In this document: one piece after another, positions 24,874 through 34,227 of the stretch
Layout of the letters: the number at the start of each line of letters is the position of its first letter
How positions within the stretch are numbered: position 1 is the stretch's first letter
Assembly (NCBI GenBank): GCA_902789245.1
Contig: CADAND010000001.1
Span: 228,272 to 292,271, forward strand
DNA: 64,000 nt
Direction of reading: 5' to 3'
From: an uncultured Bacteroidia bacterium
Lineage (GTDB): Bacteria > Bacteroidota > Bacteroidia > Bacteroidales > UBA932
Translations under genes and position numbers: made by a program
The notes under the pieces: generated by a model
The model's database searches: none
What the model was told of the DNA's origin: nothing
The model's input: the letters and a program-made list of their open reading frames with translations, nothing else

Positions 24874-25434
24874 GTGCCCAACCCACATCTGATCGAACCC
24901 TCTCCTGACGGACTCCGCTGGTACGCCCTCAAGGTGTTCTACAACCGGGTCGTCCATCTCAAGTCCCTGCTGCCGGCCGGGATCGAGAGCTACGTCCCCG
25001 TCCACACCGTCGAGACCCACGAGCACGGCCGCCTGAGCTACACCGAGGAGCCCCTCATCCCCTCGCTGATGTTCGTGCGCTGCAACGCCGAGTGGCTCGT
25101 CGCTTTCAAGCGCGACCACAACGAGGACTTCATGTACTACACCGCCAAGGACCCGGACGGGAACAACGTCCCCGGCGCGATCCGCGACGAGGAGATGCGC
25201 TCCTTCATCCTCGTCACCTCGGCAGAGGCCGGGCGGGGCGCCACGTACTTCGGCGCCGACGCGCCTGAGTACCACACGGGCGACCGCGTGCGCGTGACGG
25301 GCGGCATCTACGCGGGCGCCGAGGGCTACATCAAGCGCATCAAGAAGGACCGCAAGCTCATCGTGGCCGTCAGCGGCGTCGCCGTCGTCGCGGTCAGTTA
25401 CATTCACCCGGACTTTTTGGAAATAATCGACTAA
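24874..25434 (+). CDS. upxY: UpxY-type NusG-like transcription antiterminator
   Basis: A 186-residue NusG paralogue: NGN domain at about 15-120 (LRWYALKVFYNRVVHLKS, PLIPSLMFVRC) and KOW motif at about 134-165 (GDRVRVTGGIYAGAEGYIKRI). Bacteroidetes use UpxY proteins as operon-specific antiterminators for capsule loci, and this one is first in such a locus. No UpxZ-type inhibitor gene follows. The start is GTG at 24874; the nearby ATG at 24858 is out of frame. The next gene begins 3 bp after the stop. Confidence 0.88.
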   Translation: MPNPHLIEPSPDGLRWYALKVFYNRVVHLKSLLPAGIESYVPVHTVETHEHGRLSYTEEPLIPSLMFVRCNAEWLVAFKRDHNEDFMYYTAKDPDGNNVPGAIRDEEMRSFILVTSAEAGRGATYFGADAPEYHTGDRVRVTGGIYAGAEGYIKRIKKDRKLIVAVSGVAVVAVSYIHPDFLEIID

Positions 25435-25437
25435 GGT

Positions 25438-26610
25438 ATGCTCTGCGAGACAAGATTCAACGAGATCTACGGCCGTGACCCGGAAGGAGTTGCTTTCTGC
25501 CCCTATCGGATCTGCCCCATCGGGGCGCATTCTGATCACAACCTCGGCAAGATCACCGGTTTTGCCATCGACAAGGGAATCCATATCGCCTTTGCCCCCA
25601 AGCAGAACGGCGTCGTGGAGATGGCCTCCCTGCAGTTCCCGAAGCGGGCGCAGTGGCACATCGACTCCGTGCCGTCACGCAAGCAGGACGACTGGGCGGA
25701 CTATCTGCGCGGTGCCACCTGGGCGCTGGAGAAGAATCACAAACTGCGCGTCGGCGTCTGCGGCGTGATCGAGGGTTCCCTGCCCATCGGCGGCCTGAGC
25801 AGCTCCGCAGCCGTGATCATCTCCTTCCTGGAAGCCCTCTGCCGCGTGAACGAAATCCGCCTGAGCCAGCAGGAAATCATCGACACGGCCTTCGACGCGG
25901 AGCTGAACTACGTCGGCGTCAACGTCGGCAAGCTGGACCAGAGCTGCGAGGTGCTGAGCCGGAAGGACCACCTGCTCTACCTGGACACGAAGGACGGCTC
26001 GTACGAGCTGATCCCGGCGAGCCCCAAGATGAAACCCTACCGGATCGCCATTTTCTTCTCCGGACTGGAGCACAGTCTGGCTGGATCGAAGTACAACATG
26101 CGCGTGGATGAGCTGCGTTCGGGCGTGTACGCGCTGCAGGCCTTTGCCGGCATGGAGTACGGAAAGTTCGGCGAAGCCATGGCGCGCAACGTCCCGCGGA
26201 GCGTGTATGAGCAGTACAAAGACCGTCTCCCGGCCCCCTGGGCCCGGCGCTGCGAGCACTGGTACACGGAGTTCGAGCGCGTGGAGCAGGGCGCCGAGGC
26301 CTGGCGCCGCGGCGACATCGAGACCTACGGCCGCCTGTCGTTCGAGTCCGGCTGGAGCAGCATCCACAACTGGGAGTCGGGCGCCCCGGAGCAGATCCGC
26401 CTCTATGAGATCATGACGCAGACCGACGGGATCTACGGCGGCCGCTTCAGCGGCGCGGGCTTCAAGGGCTGCTGCATGGCGCTGATCGATCCGGCCTACG
26501 AAGAGAGCATCCGCCGGGAAGTCACTGCGGCCTACCTGAAGTCCTTCCCGGAGATGACCGGGAAATACGAAGTATATATTTGCGAAAGCGCAGACGGACT
26601 GTCGTTATGA
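25438..26610 (+). CDS. GHMP sugar kinase, galacturonokinase-like
   Basis: A 390-residue GHMP kinase. The sugar-binding motif CPYRICPIGAHSDHN (21-35) resembles plant galacturonokinase (PYRICPLGAHIDH) more than the GxHTDYN of galactokinases. The ATP loop is SLPIGGLSSSAA (114-125), and the C-terminal motif GRFSGAGFKGCC completes the fold. It probably makes a sugar-1-phosphate, perhaps galacturonic acid-1-phosphate, for the nucleotidyltransferase that overlaps it by 4 bp. The downstream UDP-uronate genes support uronic acid as substrate. Galactokinase or another sugar-1-kinase remains possible. Confidence 0.75.
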   Translation: MLCETRFNEIYGRDPEGVAFCPYRICPIGAHSDHNLGKITGFAIDKGIHIAFAPKQNGVVEMASLQFPKRAQWHIDSVPSRKQDDWADYLRGATWALEKNHKLRVGVCGVIEGSLPIGGLSSSAAVIISFLEALCRVNEIRLSQQEIIDTAFDAELNYVGVNVGKLDQSCEVLSRKDHLLYLDTKDGSYELIPASPKMKPYRIAIFFSGLEHSLAGSKYNMRVDELRSGVYALQAFAGMEYGKFGEAMARNVPRSVYEQYKDRLPAPWARRCEHWYTEFERVEQGAEAWRRGDIETYGRLSFESGWSSIHNWESGAPEQIRLYEIMTQTDGIYGGRFSGAGFKGCCMALIDPAYEESIRREVTAAYLKSFPEMTGKYEVYICESADGLSL

Positions 26611-27332
26611 AATGCCTGATCCTTGCCGCGGGCTATGCCACCCGCCTCTATCCACTGACGGAGAATTTTCCGAAACCCCTGCTGGAAGTGGCCGGGAGGC
26701 CCATCCTGGACCATCTGATCGATGACCTGGAGCACTGCGGCGGAGTGGATGAGTATATCGTCGTCACGAACCACAAGTTCGCCCCGATCTTTGAGTCCTG
26801 GGCGGCTTCGCACCGCGCCGTCACCATTGTTGACGACGGCACTTCGACCAACGAGACGCGCCTCGGCGCCGTGCGCGACATCCAGTTCGCGATCGAGCAG
26901 TGCAGCATCGACGACGACCTGCTAGTGATGGCCGGCGACAATCTGCTGGATTTCAGTCTGGGCGCTTTTGCCAGCTATGCGCAGCAGAAGCAGGCCTCCT
27001 GCGTGATGTGCTACCACGAGCCGGACGAGGTGCGGCTGCGCCGCAGCGGCGTTGCCGAACTGGATGCGGACTACCGCTTGCTGTCGCTGGCCGAAAAGCC
27101 GGCGGAGCCCAAAAGCCACTGGTGCGTGCCGGCGTTCTACTGCTTCACAGCGCAGGACGTGAAACTCGTCGGGAAGGCCATCGAGGAGGGCTGCAGCACG
27201 GACGCCCCGGGCAGTTTCATCGCCTGGCTTTGCCGGCAGACGGAGATGTTTGCCTGGCCGATGCCCGGCCGCCGATACGACATCGGCAACCTGGAAAGTT
27301 ACAACGAAGTTAAACAGATATTCGAAAAATGA
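26607..27332 (+). CDS. sugar-1-phosphate nucleotidyltransferase
   Basis: A 241-residue NTP-transferase. It has the pyrophosphorylase motif [13 protein letters not shown] with PKPLL, a metal-binding [10 protein letters not shown], and [12 protein letters not shown]. It is short, lacking the C-terminal hexapeptide domain. Coupled by ATGA overlaps to the kinase before and the dehydrogenase after it, it most likely activates the kinase product to an NDP-sugar. The nucleotide and sugar cannot be read from the sequence. Confidence 0.82.
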   Translation: MKCLILAAGYATRLYPLTENFPKPLLEVAGRPILDHLIDDLEHCGGVDEYIVVTNHKFAPIFESWAASHRAVTIVDDGTSTNETRLGAVRDIQFAIEQCSIDDDLLVMAGDNLLDFSLGAFASYAQQKQASCVMCYHEPDEVRLRRSGVAELDADYRLLSLAEKPAEPKSHWCVPAFYCFTAQDVKLVGKAIEEGCSTDAPGSFIAWLCRQTEMFAWPMPGRRYDIGNLESYNEVKQIFEK

Positions 27333-28675
27333 AGATTGCAGTTGCAGGAACCGGATATGTCGGCCTGAGCATCGCTACGCTGCTCTCGCAGCGCCACGAG
27401 GTGGTGGCCGTGGACGTGATTCCGGAGAAAGTGGAGAAAATCAATCAGAGAATCTCGCCCATCCAGGACGAGTACATCGAGAAATACCTGGCCGAGAAGG
27501 AGCTCAAGCTGACGGCCACGCTGGACGGCAGGGCCGCCTATCGCGATGCCGATTTCGTGGTGATCGCGGCGCCGACCAACTACGACCCCAAGAAGAATTT
27601 CTTCGACACCTCGCACGTGGAGGAGGTGATCTCCCTGGTGCTGGAGGTCAATCCGGATGCGGTGATGGTGATCAAATCGACTGTGCCGGTGGGCTATACG
27701 AAGTCGGTGCGGGAGAAGTTCAGCTACCGCGAGCGTCTTGCGGACGGTTCTTTCCAGGTGGTCGTTCCGAAGATCATTTTTGCGCCGGAGTTCCTGCGGG
27801 AGAGCAAGGCGCTGTACGATAACCTGTATCCTTCGCGGATTATTGTTGGGTACGATAAGGCCAGCGCGCCTGGGGTCCAGGGTTCGCCGGACCAGAAAAA
27901 ATGGTCCGCCGAATCCCTGGACGCCCCGGCTCCACAACGCCCGCGCACGCTAAGAGAGGCGGCGGAATGCTTTGCCGCACTGCTGAAGGAGGCGGCGCTG
28001 AACGATCCGCAGGTGTTGCTGATGGGGACGACGGAGGCGGAGGCGGTGAAGCTATTCGCCAATACCTACCTGGCGCTGCGGGTCAGTTTCTTCAATGAGC
28101 TGGACACCTACGCCGAGATGAAGGGCCTCGACACGCAGTCGATCATCAACGGCGTGTGCCTGGATCCGCGCATCGGCGCGCACTATAATAATCCCTCTTT
28201 CGGCTATGGGGGCTACTGCCTGCCGAAGGATACCAAGCAGCTGCTCGCGAACTTCAACGACGTCCCGGAGAACCTCATCAAGGCCATCGTGGACAGCAAC
28301 CGTACCCGCAAGGACTACATTGCGGACCGCGTGCTGGAGCGCGCCGGATACTACAGCGCCAACAGTGCCTACGACACGGCGAAGGAGCATGAGGTCGTGG
28401 TGGGCGTGTACCGCCTCACGATGAAGTCGAATTCCGACAATTTCCGCCAGTCCGCCATCCAGGGCATCATGAAGCGCATCAAGGCCAAGGGGGCGACCGT
28501 GATCGTTTACGAACCCACGCTCGAGGACGGCACGACCTTCTTCGGCTCCCGCGTGGTCAACGACCTCGCCGCCTTCAAAGCCCAGTCCGCCGCCATCATC
28601 GCCAACCGCTATGACCCGGCGCTGGACGATGTGGCGGAGAAGGTTTATACGAGGGATATTTTTAAGAGAGACTAG
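27329..28675 (+). CDS. ugd: UDP-glucose 6-dehydrogenase with an in-frame palindrome insert
   Basis: A 448-residue UDP-glucose/UDP-hexose dehydrogenase oxidising C6 to give UDP-glucuronate. N-terminal NAD fold ([12 protein letters not shown]), [14 protein letters not shown], and the catalytic cysteine C297 in [15 protein letters not shown]. Residues about 177-209 ([16 protein letters not shown]...[10 protein letters not shown]) interrupt the end of the NAD domain after PSRIIVGYD, where relatives continue directly, and they are encoded by a long palindrome also found in rfbD. The frame is open. It overlaps the nucleotidyltransferase by 4 bp. Confidence 0.9.
   Translation: MKIAVAGTGYVGLSIATLLSQRHEVVAVDVIPEKVEKINQRISPIQDEYIEKYLAEKELKLTATLDGRAAYRDADFVVIAAPTNYDPKKNFFDTSHVEEVISLVLEVNPDAVMVIKSTVPVGYTKSVREKFSYRERLADGSFQVVVPKIIFAPEFLRESKALYDNLYPSRIIVGYDKASAPGVQGSPDQKKWSAESLDAPAPQRPRTLREAAECFAALLKEAALNDPQVLLMGTTEAEAVKLFANTYLALRVSFFNELDTYAEMKGLDTQSIINGVCLDPRIGAHYNNPSFGYGGYCLPKDTKQLLANFNDVPENLIKAIVDSNRTRKDYIADRVLERAGYYSANSAYDTAKEHEVVVGVYRLTMKSNSDNFRQSAIQGIMKRIKAKGATVIVYEPTLEDGTTFFGSRVVNDLAAFKAQSAAIIANRYDPALDDVAEKVYTRDIFKRD
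27864..27950. repeat. APGVQGS-encoding palindrome inside ugd
   Basis: The arms run from GCGCCTGGGGTCCAGG at 27866 through CCGGACC to GGTCCG and CCTGGACGCCCC near 27928, with an A-rich loop. A GGCTCCACAACGCCCGCGC tail follows. The arms and tail match rfbD 21088-21129 (inverted), which lacks the middle. Both copies are read in the same frame. Confidence 0.82.
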
Positions 28676-29030
28676 AAGTTTACGTTTTCATTGCCCAGCC
28701 AGGCGTTTTCTACTTGAAAGGAACCTTTCACGGCGTCGTTGGTGTACATAGCTCCGGTGAGAATGGTTCTGCGGTTACGCTTGAAGGGTACGTTGGGGAC
28801 CGTTTTTTGAAAAGAGCGTGTTTCCGTCTGCATCCAGGGATTCGATGGTGACGTTAATTTCCTGTTCGTCCGTGGTTAAGAAGATGTAACTGACAGAGTT
28901 GGAGGTTGCCCCTGCCGAGAGACTCATCCTGATTTTCGTAACATTAGCGGCCTTTGTCATGGGGAAGTCATCCTGGATTACTGAGAATCTTTTGAGAGTA
29001 CTTTTTTGTAAAGAGAATATCGAACTTGCA
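28676..29030 (-). pseudogene. C-terminal remnant of a fimbrillin-like protein
   Basis: On the minus strand, a frame from about 29030 reads FSVIQDDFPMTKAANVTKIR and so on to LFSK. A slip at the A-run near 28803-28808 then continues as VPNVPFKRNRRTILTGAM and ends NENVNF at a stop at 28676. The VPxxRNxRTxxxG pattern is typical of the C-terminal strand region of Bacteroidales fimbrillin-like proteins. No N-terminus or signal is present. It lies in the 388-bp gap between ugd and the epimerase. Confidence 0.5.
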
Positions 29031-29063
29031 GGTCAAGAGTAAACAAACAGAAAAATACAATAT

Positions 29064-30101
29064 ATGCAAACAATACTAGTTACCGGTCATGCGGGGTTTA
29101 TTGGGAGTAATTTGGTGAAGCGGCTGTTCAAGGAGATGGACGGCGGGACCATTGTGGGCGTTGACAACCTTAACGACTATTATGATCCCTCACTGAAGGA
29201 GTACCGGCTCCAGGAGTTGGACAAGGCGAAGCCGGCGGGCATCAACTACATCTCAATCAAGGGGAGTATTGCGGACCGGGAGCTCATCAACCGCCTGTTC
29301 CAGGAGTACCAGCCCCAGATAGTGGTGAATCTGGCCGCTCAGGCAGGCGTGCGCTACAGCATTGAGAATCCGGATGTCTATATCGAGAGCAACATCATTG
29401 GGTTCTACAACATCCTGGAAGCCTGCCGGCACAATCCCGTGGAGCACCTGGTGTACGCCAGCAGCAGCTCCGTGTATGGCGGCAACAAGAAGGTGCCGTT
29501 CAGCACCGATGACCGGGTGGACAATCCCGTCTCCCTCTATGCCGCCACCAAGAAGAGCAACGAGCTCATGGCTCACTGCTACAGCAAGCTGTACAACATC
29601 CCCAGCACCGGCCTCCGCTTTTTCACGGTCTATGGCCCTGCCGGGCGGCCGGATATGGCTTATTTTGGTTTCACCAACAAGTTGCTAAAGGGCCAGACCA
29701 TCCAGATTTACAACTACGGCAACTGCCGCCGGGATTTCACGTACGTTGATGACATCGTAGAGGGCATATGGAGAGTAATGCAGAAAGCACCGGCCCGACA
29801 GACGGGCGAAGACGGCCTACCCATCCCGCCTTACAAAGTGTACAACATCGGAGGTGGCCAGCCCGAGAACCTGCTGGACTTCGTGAACATCCTGCAGGAG
29901 GAGCTCTTAAGAGCTGGCGTGCTGCCGCAGGACTACGATTTTGAGGCCCACAAGCAGCTGGTGCCGATGCAGCCTGGCGATGTACCCACCACCTATGCCG
30001 ATTCCACCGCCCTGGAGCGCGACTTTGGGTTCACTCCGAAGATTACTTTACCGGAGGGCCTACGTAAGTTCGCGGAGTGGTATAAAGAGTACTACGGATA
30101 G
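29064..30101 (+). CDS. UDP-glucuronate 4-epimerase-like SDR
   Basis: A 345-residue extended SDR: TGHAGFIGSNL at the N-terminus, catalytic YxxxK as SLYAATKKSNE, the LAAQAGVRYSIENP loop and FFTVYGPAGRPDMA. These loops match UDP-glucuronate 4-epimerases (CapI/GAE type), which convert UDP-GlcA to UDP-GalA. Together with ugd it gives a de novo route to UDP-galacturonate. Its GC content lies between that of the GC-rich genes before it and the AT-rich genes after it. Confidence 0.87.
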   Translation: MQTILVTGHAGFIGSNLVKRLFKEMDGGTIVGVDNLNDYYDPSLKEYRLQELDKAKPAGINYISIKGSIADRELINRLFQEYQPQIVVNLAAQAGVRYSIENPDVYIESNIIGFYNILEACRHNPVEHLVYASSSSVYGGNKKVPFSTDDRVDNPVSLYAATKKSNELMAHCYSKLYNIPSTGLRFFTVYGPAGRPDMAYFGFTNKLLKGQTIQIYNYGNCRRDFTYVDDIVEGIWRVMQKAPARQTGEDGLPIPPYKVYNIGGGQPENLLDFVNILQEELLRAGVLPQDYDFEAHKQLVPMQPGDVPTTYADSTALERDFGFTPKITLPEGLRKFAEWYKEYYG

Positions 30102-30151
30102 TGGGAAGGCTCGTAGTGCATTCGAAGATGGTTCGAAGATGACTCGGAGAT

Positions 30152-30245
30152 GAACGCTCCAGGCACAAATGTCAGCGAGCTGCCCTTAGAGCCTTTCGAG
30201 AAAATAGCGATGTCAGCCCGTGGCTCCGTAAATTCCGCTACCGGC
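30152..30245 (+). repeat. module-boundary repeat E1 (GCTCCAGGCACAAATGTC)
   Basis: GCTCCAGGCACAAATGTC at 30156-30173 is identical to 35901-35918 and nearly so to 39533-39550. TAGAGCCTT follows as in the other copies. It precedes hamA. The 175-bp gap otherwise has two TTCGAAGATG direct repeats at 30121 and 30132. Confidence 0.6.
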
Positions 30246-30276
30246 AGTGGATTAAGAACTAAAGAAATAACAATTA

Positions 30277-31101
30277 ATGGATAGATTTCAAGAATTTAAG
30301 GTTAAGGTCTTTGACAAGTTCATAGACAAGTTTGCTGAGCGATACGTCCAGCAGCGTTCGTCTGTGGACCCGGAGGTCTTAAGGAAAGCTGCCGAATTAG
30401 ACAGTGGTATGAACCCTGATGCTTTGATGAAAATCATCAGAAAGAATTCTTGTTATGTTGATCCGTATCGTGAGGCAGGTAAAAGACCACCTATTTTGAA
30501 TGACATTTATCGCAGCGACCTTGGAGAACTCCTTACAACCTATTATTTTGAAGAGAAACTGCCAGAAGGCGAACGCTATGTTATTCCTTTGAAGAATATA
30601 TCTTCCCGAGAGCTGTCAAAGTTGCCTGGAAGAGGTTTTGATGCCGTAGGCTATCGTAAAGAAGCAGACGGTAATTATAATTTATTACTCTCAGAAGCAA
30701 AAGTATCTGAACAAAGACAAAGTCCGCCCAGCATTGTAGACACAACGGATGATTCTATCTATAATACCCATAAAGGTCATCATGATGATATGCCAATGGT
30801 GTTGAATCTTTTGTCCGACTATCTACGTAAACAGACTTCTGCTGAAAGCTTTACCGCATTGGCATGTATTGTCATTCTTATGGATTGTGGACAAACAGAC
30901 AAGTTTAAGGTAACGTATGGTTGTGGTCTTGTGAGAGATGCCTCTTGTGTAAACGAGACGAGCGATTTTGGCAAGATGAAAACCAATGTTTATGATTTTC
31001 GCCCAGGTGATGTAGATTTCGCTATTTTTACATTCACAGAGAAAACCATCAGTGAAACTGTCGATTTGTTCTATCAGAAAGTAAGAGAAATAGTAGGATG
31101 A
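30277..31101 (+). CDS. hamA: Hachiman protein HamA (DUF1837 nuclease)
   Basis: A 274-residue protein matching the HamA/DUF1837 pattern: DIYRSDLGELLTTYYFE, then a PD-(D/E)XK-like core with D122 in GRGFDAVGYR and E140-x-K142 in LLLSEAKVS, and HKGHHDDM further on. HamA forms a complex with the helicase HamB. In Hachiman it is the DNA-cutting effector, released when HamB meets phage or damaged DNA. ATGA overlap with hamB. GC is far below that of the preceding genes. Confidence 0.82.
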   Translation: MDRFQEFKVKVFDKFIDKFAERYVQQRSSVDPEVLRKAAELDSGMNPDALMKIIRKNSCYVDPYREAGKRPPILNDIYRSDLGELLTTYYFEEKLPEGERYVIPLKNISSRELSKLPGRGFDAVGYRKEADGNYNLLLSEAKVSEQRQSPPSIVDTTDDSIYNTHKGHHDDMPMVLNLLSDYLRKQTSAESFTALACIVILMDCGQTDKFKVTYGCGLVRDASCVNETSDFGKMKTNVYDFRPGDVDFAIFTFTEKTISETVDLFYQKVREIVG

Positions 31102-34100
31102 GATCAGAATTATTAGATAATCTGTTGAGCGATGCTAGAGTACAGGAAATACTCCAGCAAAGTGAGGTGCTGTCTTGGGCATCCCAGATAGAACCAACAT
31201 ACACTTATGGCTCTGACGATTGGTCTTCTGTATGCCGCATGGCCTATGTGCTATCAAATGCTGCATTGGTCTCACCAGTTGAAGATAAGGATTATGCAGA
31301 GGAATCATACCTGCTACTATCCAGTTACCCGATTGCTCAAGGACAAGCTCTGGATATATTTGAGAGCATCGCTGGCTACGATTTTCTTGACAAGAGTATA
31401 ATATACTATTTTTATCTGTCAAGCCTTGCACTTAAACTTGATAAAACTATATCAGCACGTCTGGCTCTTAAGACATACGATACATCTGCTCCATATGATG
31501 AAGCAGACTGGGGCCAGCGCACCCTTTATAACATACTCAAGAGCCTGCTACTACTAATAAGAAAGCACAAGGGCTTTTCAGACATAAGAGACGCTGTTGG
31601 CCTAATTGAAACTCTTAGAAGTGAGCAGAAGGAGTTTGAGGAGAATTACATGTCTTCAATTCCTGTTCAGAAACAGCAACAGAAGGCACTGACTTTGGTC
31701 GCAATATATCATGTGTCAAAAGCGGTATTTGATACTGCAGACTATTTGATAAACGGCTATAATATCCAGCATAGGCGCATCACATCCATAGTCAGACAGC
31801 ATATTGATATAGCTTCGCAATTGATAGAAAAGGAGTCGCGTCTTAATGATTTCTTTGCTATCATCTGGAATGACTTACAATTGCTTATCCAAAATTCTAT
31901 TTGGACACAAACTAATTTCCAGGATACAGTTAAGAAACTTTGTAAAATCAAAGCGGATAACGAATTATTGGAACTTCTCCCTTCTCAGCAGAAAGCTCTT
32001 ACAGGAGGAATGTTGGATATTGCAGCCAATGCAATAGTTTTACAAATGCCAACTAGTGCAGGCAAGACATTGATGGCTGAGTTTAATATTTTGGTTACGC
32101 GTTCTTTACGTCCTGATGCAAAAATAGTCTATGTTGTGCCGTCCCGCGCTTTGATGAATCAGGTCTATTTTGATTTGCGTGATGATTTGCGTAGCCTTGA
32201 TATTGCAATTGAACGGACATCTTCAGCTGTAGAAGTTGACCCAACAGAGAACAACTTCTTAGTTGCAGATAAGATAGATATACTGGTATGTACACCAGAA
32301 AAACTGGATTTGTTGATACGTCGTAATCACCCCTCGGTTGAGGATGTGTCATTGTTTATCATTGACGAGGCCCATACAATTGAGAATGGTGAACGAGGTG
32401 CAAAATTGGAGCTACTGATAACAATGCTCCGTCGAGAGCGACCTGAAGCCAGGTTTATGCTTCTTTCACCGTTCCTTCCAGACAGTGGTGAGAGCGTAAC
32501 AGAGTGGTTAGGAGGAGGTAATTCGATCCATATAGACTGGCGTCCTTCTGAAAAACTGGTGTTAGGGCTTCATATAGCACGGGATAAAGCACAGTATACA
32601 ATTCTTCCAACGGCGTTATCTACTAAGATCACTGAAGAACAGCATTTAGAATCTGACTTATCGTTCCCTATGGTTTCGACAGGAGAAAAGGAACAAATAT
32701 TGGAATATGCTGCAAAAAAATATGGAGAAGAGCATAGAACTCAACTCATTCTTTGTGCTGGTAAGAAGACAGCAAATAAGAGGGCAGAGAAAATAGCGTC
32801 ATGGATTACTCCTACTGGTACTGAAAGTGAAGATTTAAAACTTATCAAGAAATATATTGATGAGGAAATAGGGTGCCCCACGATATATGCAGAATTGTTA
32901 TCTAAAGGAGTTGCTGTCCACCACGCTGGGTTATCCGATGAGACTAAGATACTGACGGAGCATCTTATACGTCAAGGGGATATACGGTATGTTTGCGCAA
33001 CGACAACTATAGCAGAAGGTGTGAATTTCCCAGTCTCCTCTGTTTATTTCGATACATATTATCGTGGTCGTGACAGTAGAAATAGAAATAAACTACTTTC
33101 GTCAAATGATTTCTGGAACATAGCTGGACGTGCAGGCCGGACAATGATTGATGATTATGGTAAGATTATCTTGCCATTTAACAGCCGCCAGAATATTGCA
33201 ATAGCAAAACAGCTAATTGCACAAGGAGCAGAGCAATTAACGAGTGTTTTGGCTCAGTTATTTGAGAATAAGGATCGGGTTTTGGATCTATTATCTGAAA
33301 ACAACCCTGAGAAGAGACTCGTTTATGAATTTCCAGAATCCTTTGGACCACTGTTCCAATACTTTGTCCACTTATTGAATGTGGCTGATAGTGAATATGT
33401 GGCTGATGTGGAAGATTTGTTCAAGGATTCACTGGCATATACCCTCCTTGATGAATCTAATAAGACGGCCTTTATAGACTTATGTCGCCGTATCTATCTG
33501 ACTATTCAATCAGACTTTTCTGAACAAAGGGGAGTTTTGAAATTTGCAGATAAAACTGGATTCTCTGTGCCATCAGTGCTAAGCATTATGCACTCAAAGG
33601 CAAATGTTCCTGAGATTGCAGACTTGAATAGCTGGAATGCAGATGTGATGTTTGACTATCGGAATATTAATAGCCTAACGGAGAAAATACGTGTGGTTGC
33701 CGCTTTAAAAGAGACCCACTTGGGGACTGATTCAAATAGCGCCCCATTTAATCCGAAGTTGGCTTCCGAGGTATTGATAAGATGGGTGAGTGGTGACAAG
33801 TTGGGTACAATGTCTGATATGCATCCTTCTTTTTCCGATGAAGAAAATGCCAGTCAAAGAATTTCCGAGTTTGTACGCTATATGAATGATATGCGTTTCA
33901 AAGCCTCTTGGGGGCTAAGCGCATTGGAGGGTATTGTTAGAGGGAATGTTGACGAATTGAAAGATAGCTATATACCGTCCTATGTTTATTATGGCGTAAA
34001 GGATCCCAAATCTCTTGCGATGCGTATGTTGGGTGTGCCCCGTTCGTTGTCCGTGAGCCTTTCACAGGTAATCGAAGGTGATGTAAATGAGTATTCATTC

Positions 34101-34220
34101 TCCCGTTTGAGAAAGATAATGGCAGAAATGCCAAATAATGATTGGGATGCATACAGGCCGCAGGGTAGTAGCCTGTCCGGTGAGGAGTGGAAGCGAATCG
34201 TGGATATTTTAATGAAGTAG
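31098..34220 (+). CDS. hamB: Hachiman helicase HamB (Ski2-like DEAH)
   Basis: A 1040-residue SF2 helicase. Walker A is PTSAGKTLMAEF (about 318-329), DEAH in FIIDEAHTIENGERG (about 421), AVHHAGLSDETK and CATTTIAEGVNFP are Ski2-like motifs IV-V, and NIAGRAGRTMIDDYG (about 672-686) is motif VI. About 300 residues before Walker A carry no known motif. With HamA directly upstream and overlapping by 4 bp, this is a Hachiman anti-phage system. Confidence 0.85.
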   Translation: MRSELLDNLLSDARVQEILQQSEVLSWASQIEPTYTYGSDDWSSVCRMAYVLSNAALVSPVEDKDYAEESYLLLSSYPIAQGQALDIFESIAGYDFLDKSIIYYFYLSSLALKLDKTISARLALKTYDTSAPYDEADWGQRTLYNILKSLLLLIRKHKGFSDIRDAVGLIETLRSEQKEFEENYMSSIPVQKQQQKALTLVAIYHVSKAVFDTADYLINGYNIQHRRITSIVRQHIDIASQLIEKESRLNDFFAIIWNDLQLLIQNSIWTQTNFQDTVKKLCKIKADNELLELLPSQQKALTGGMLDIAANAIVLQMPTSAGKTLMAEFNILVTRSLRPDAKIVYVVPSRALMNQVYFDLRDDLRSLDIAIERTSSAVEVDPTENNFLVADKIDILVCTPEKLDLLIRRNHPSVEDVSLFIIDEAHTIENGERGAKLELLITMLRRERPEARFMLLSPFLPDSGESVTEWLGGGNSIHIDWRPSEKLVLGLHIARDKAQYTILPTALSTKITEEQHLESDLSFPMVSTGEKEQILEYAAKKYGEEHRTQLILCAGKKTANKRAEKIASWITPTGTESEDLKLIKKYIDEEIGCPTIYAELLSKGVAVHHAGLSDETKILTEHLIRQGDIRYVCATTTIAEGVNFPVSSVYFDTYYRGRDSRNRNKLLSSNDFWNIAGRAGRTMIDDYGKIILPFNSRQNIAIAKQLIAQGAEQLTSVLAQLFENKDRVLDLLSENNPEKRLVYEFPESFGPLFQYFVHLLNVADSEYVADVEDLFKDSLAYTLLDESNKTAFIDLCRRIYLTIQSDFSEQRGVLKFADKTGFSVPSVLSIMHSKANVPEIADLNSWNADVMFDYRNINSLTEKIRVVAALKETHLGTDSNSAPFNPKLASEVLIRWVSGDKLGTMSDMHPSFSDEENASQRISEFVRYMNDMRFKASWGLSALEGIVRGNVDELKDSYIPSYVYYGVKDPKSLAMRMLGVPRSLSVSLSQVIEGDVNEYSFSRLRKIMAEMPNNDWDAYRPQGSSLSGEEWKRIVDILMK

Positions 34221-34227
34221 GATCGTT

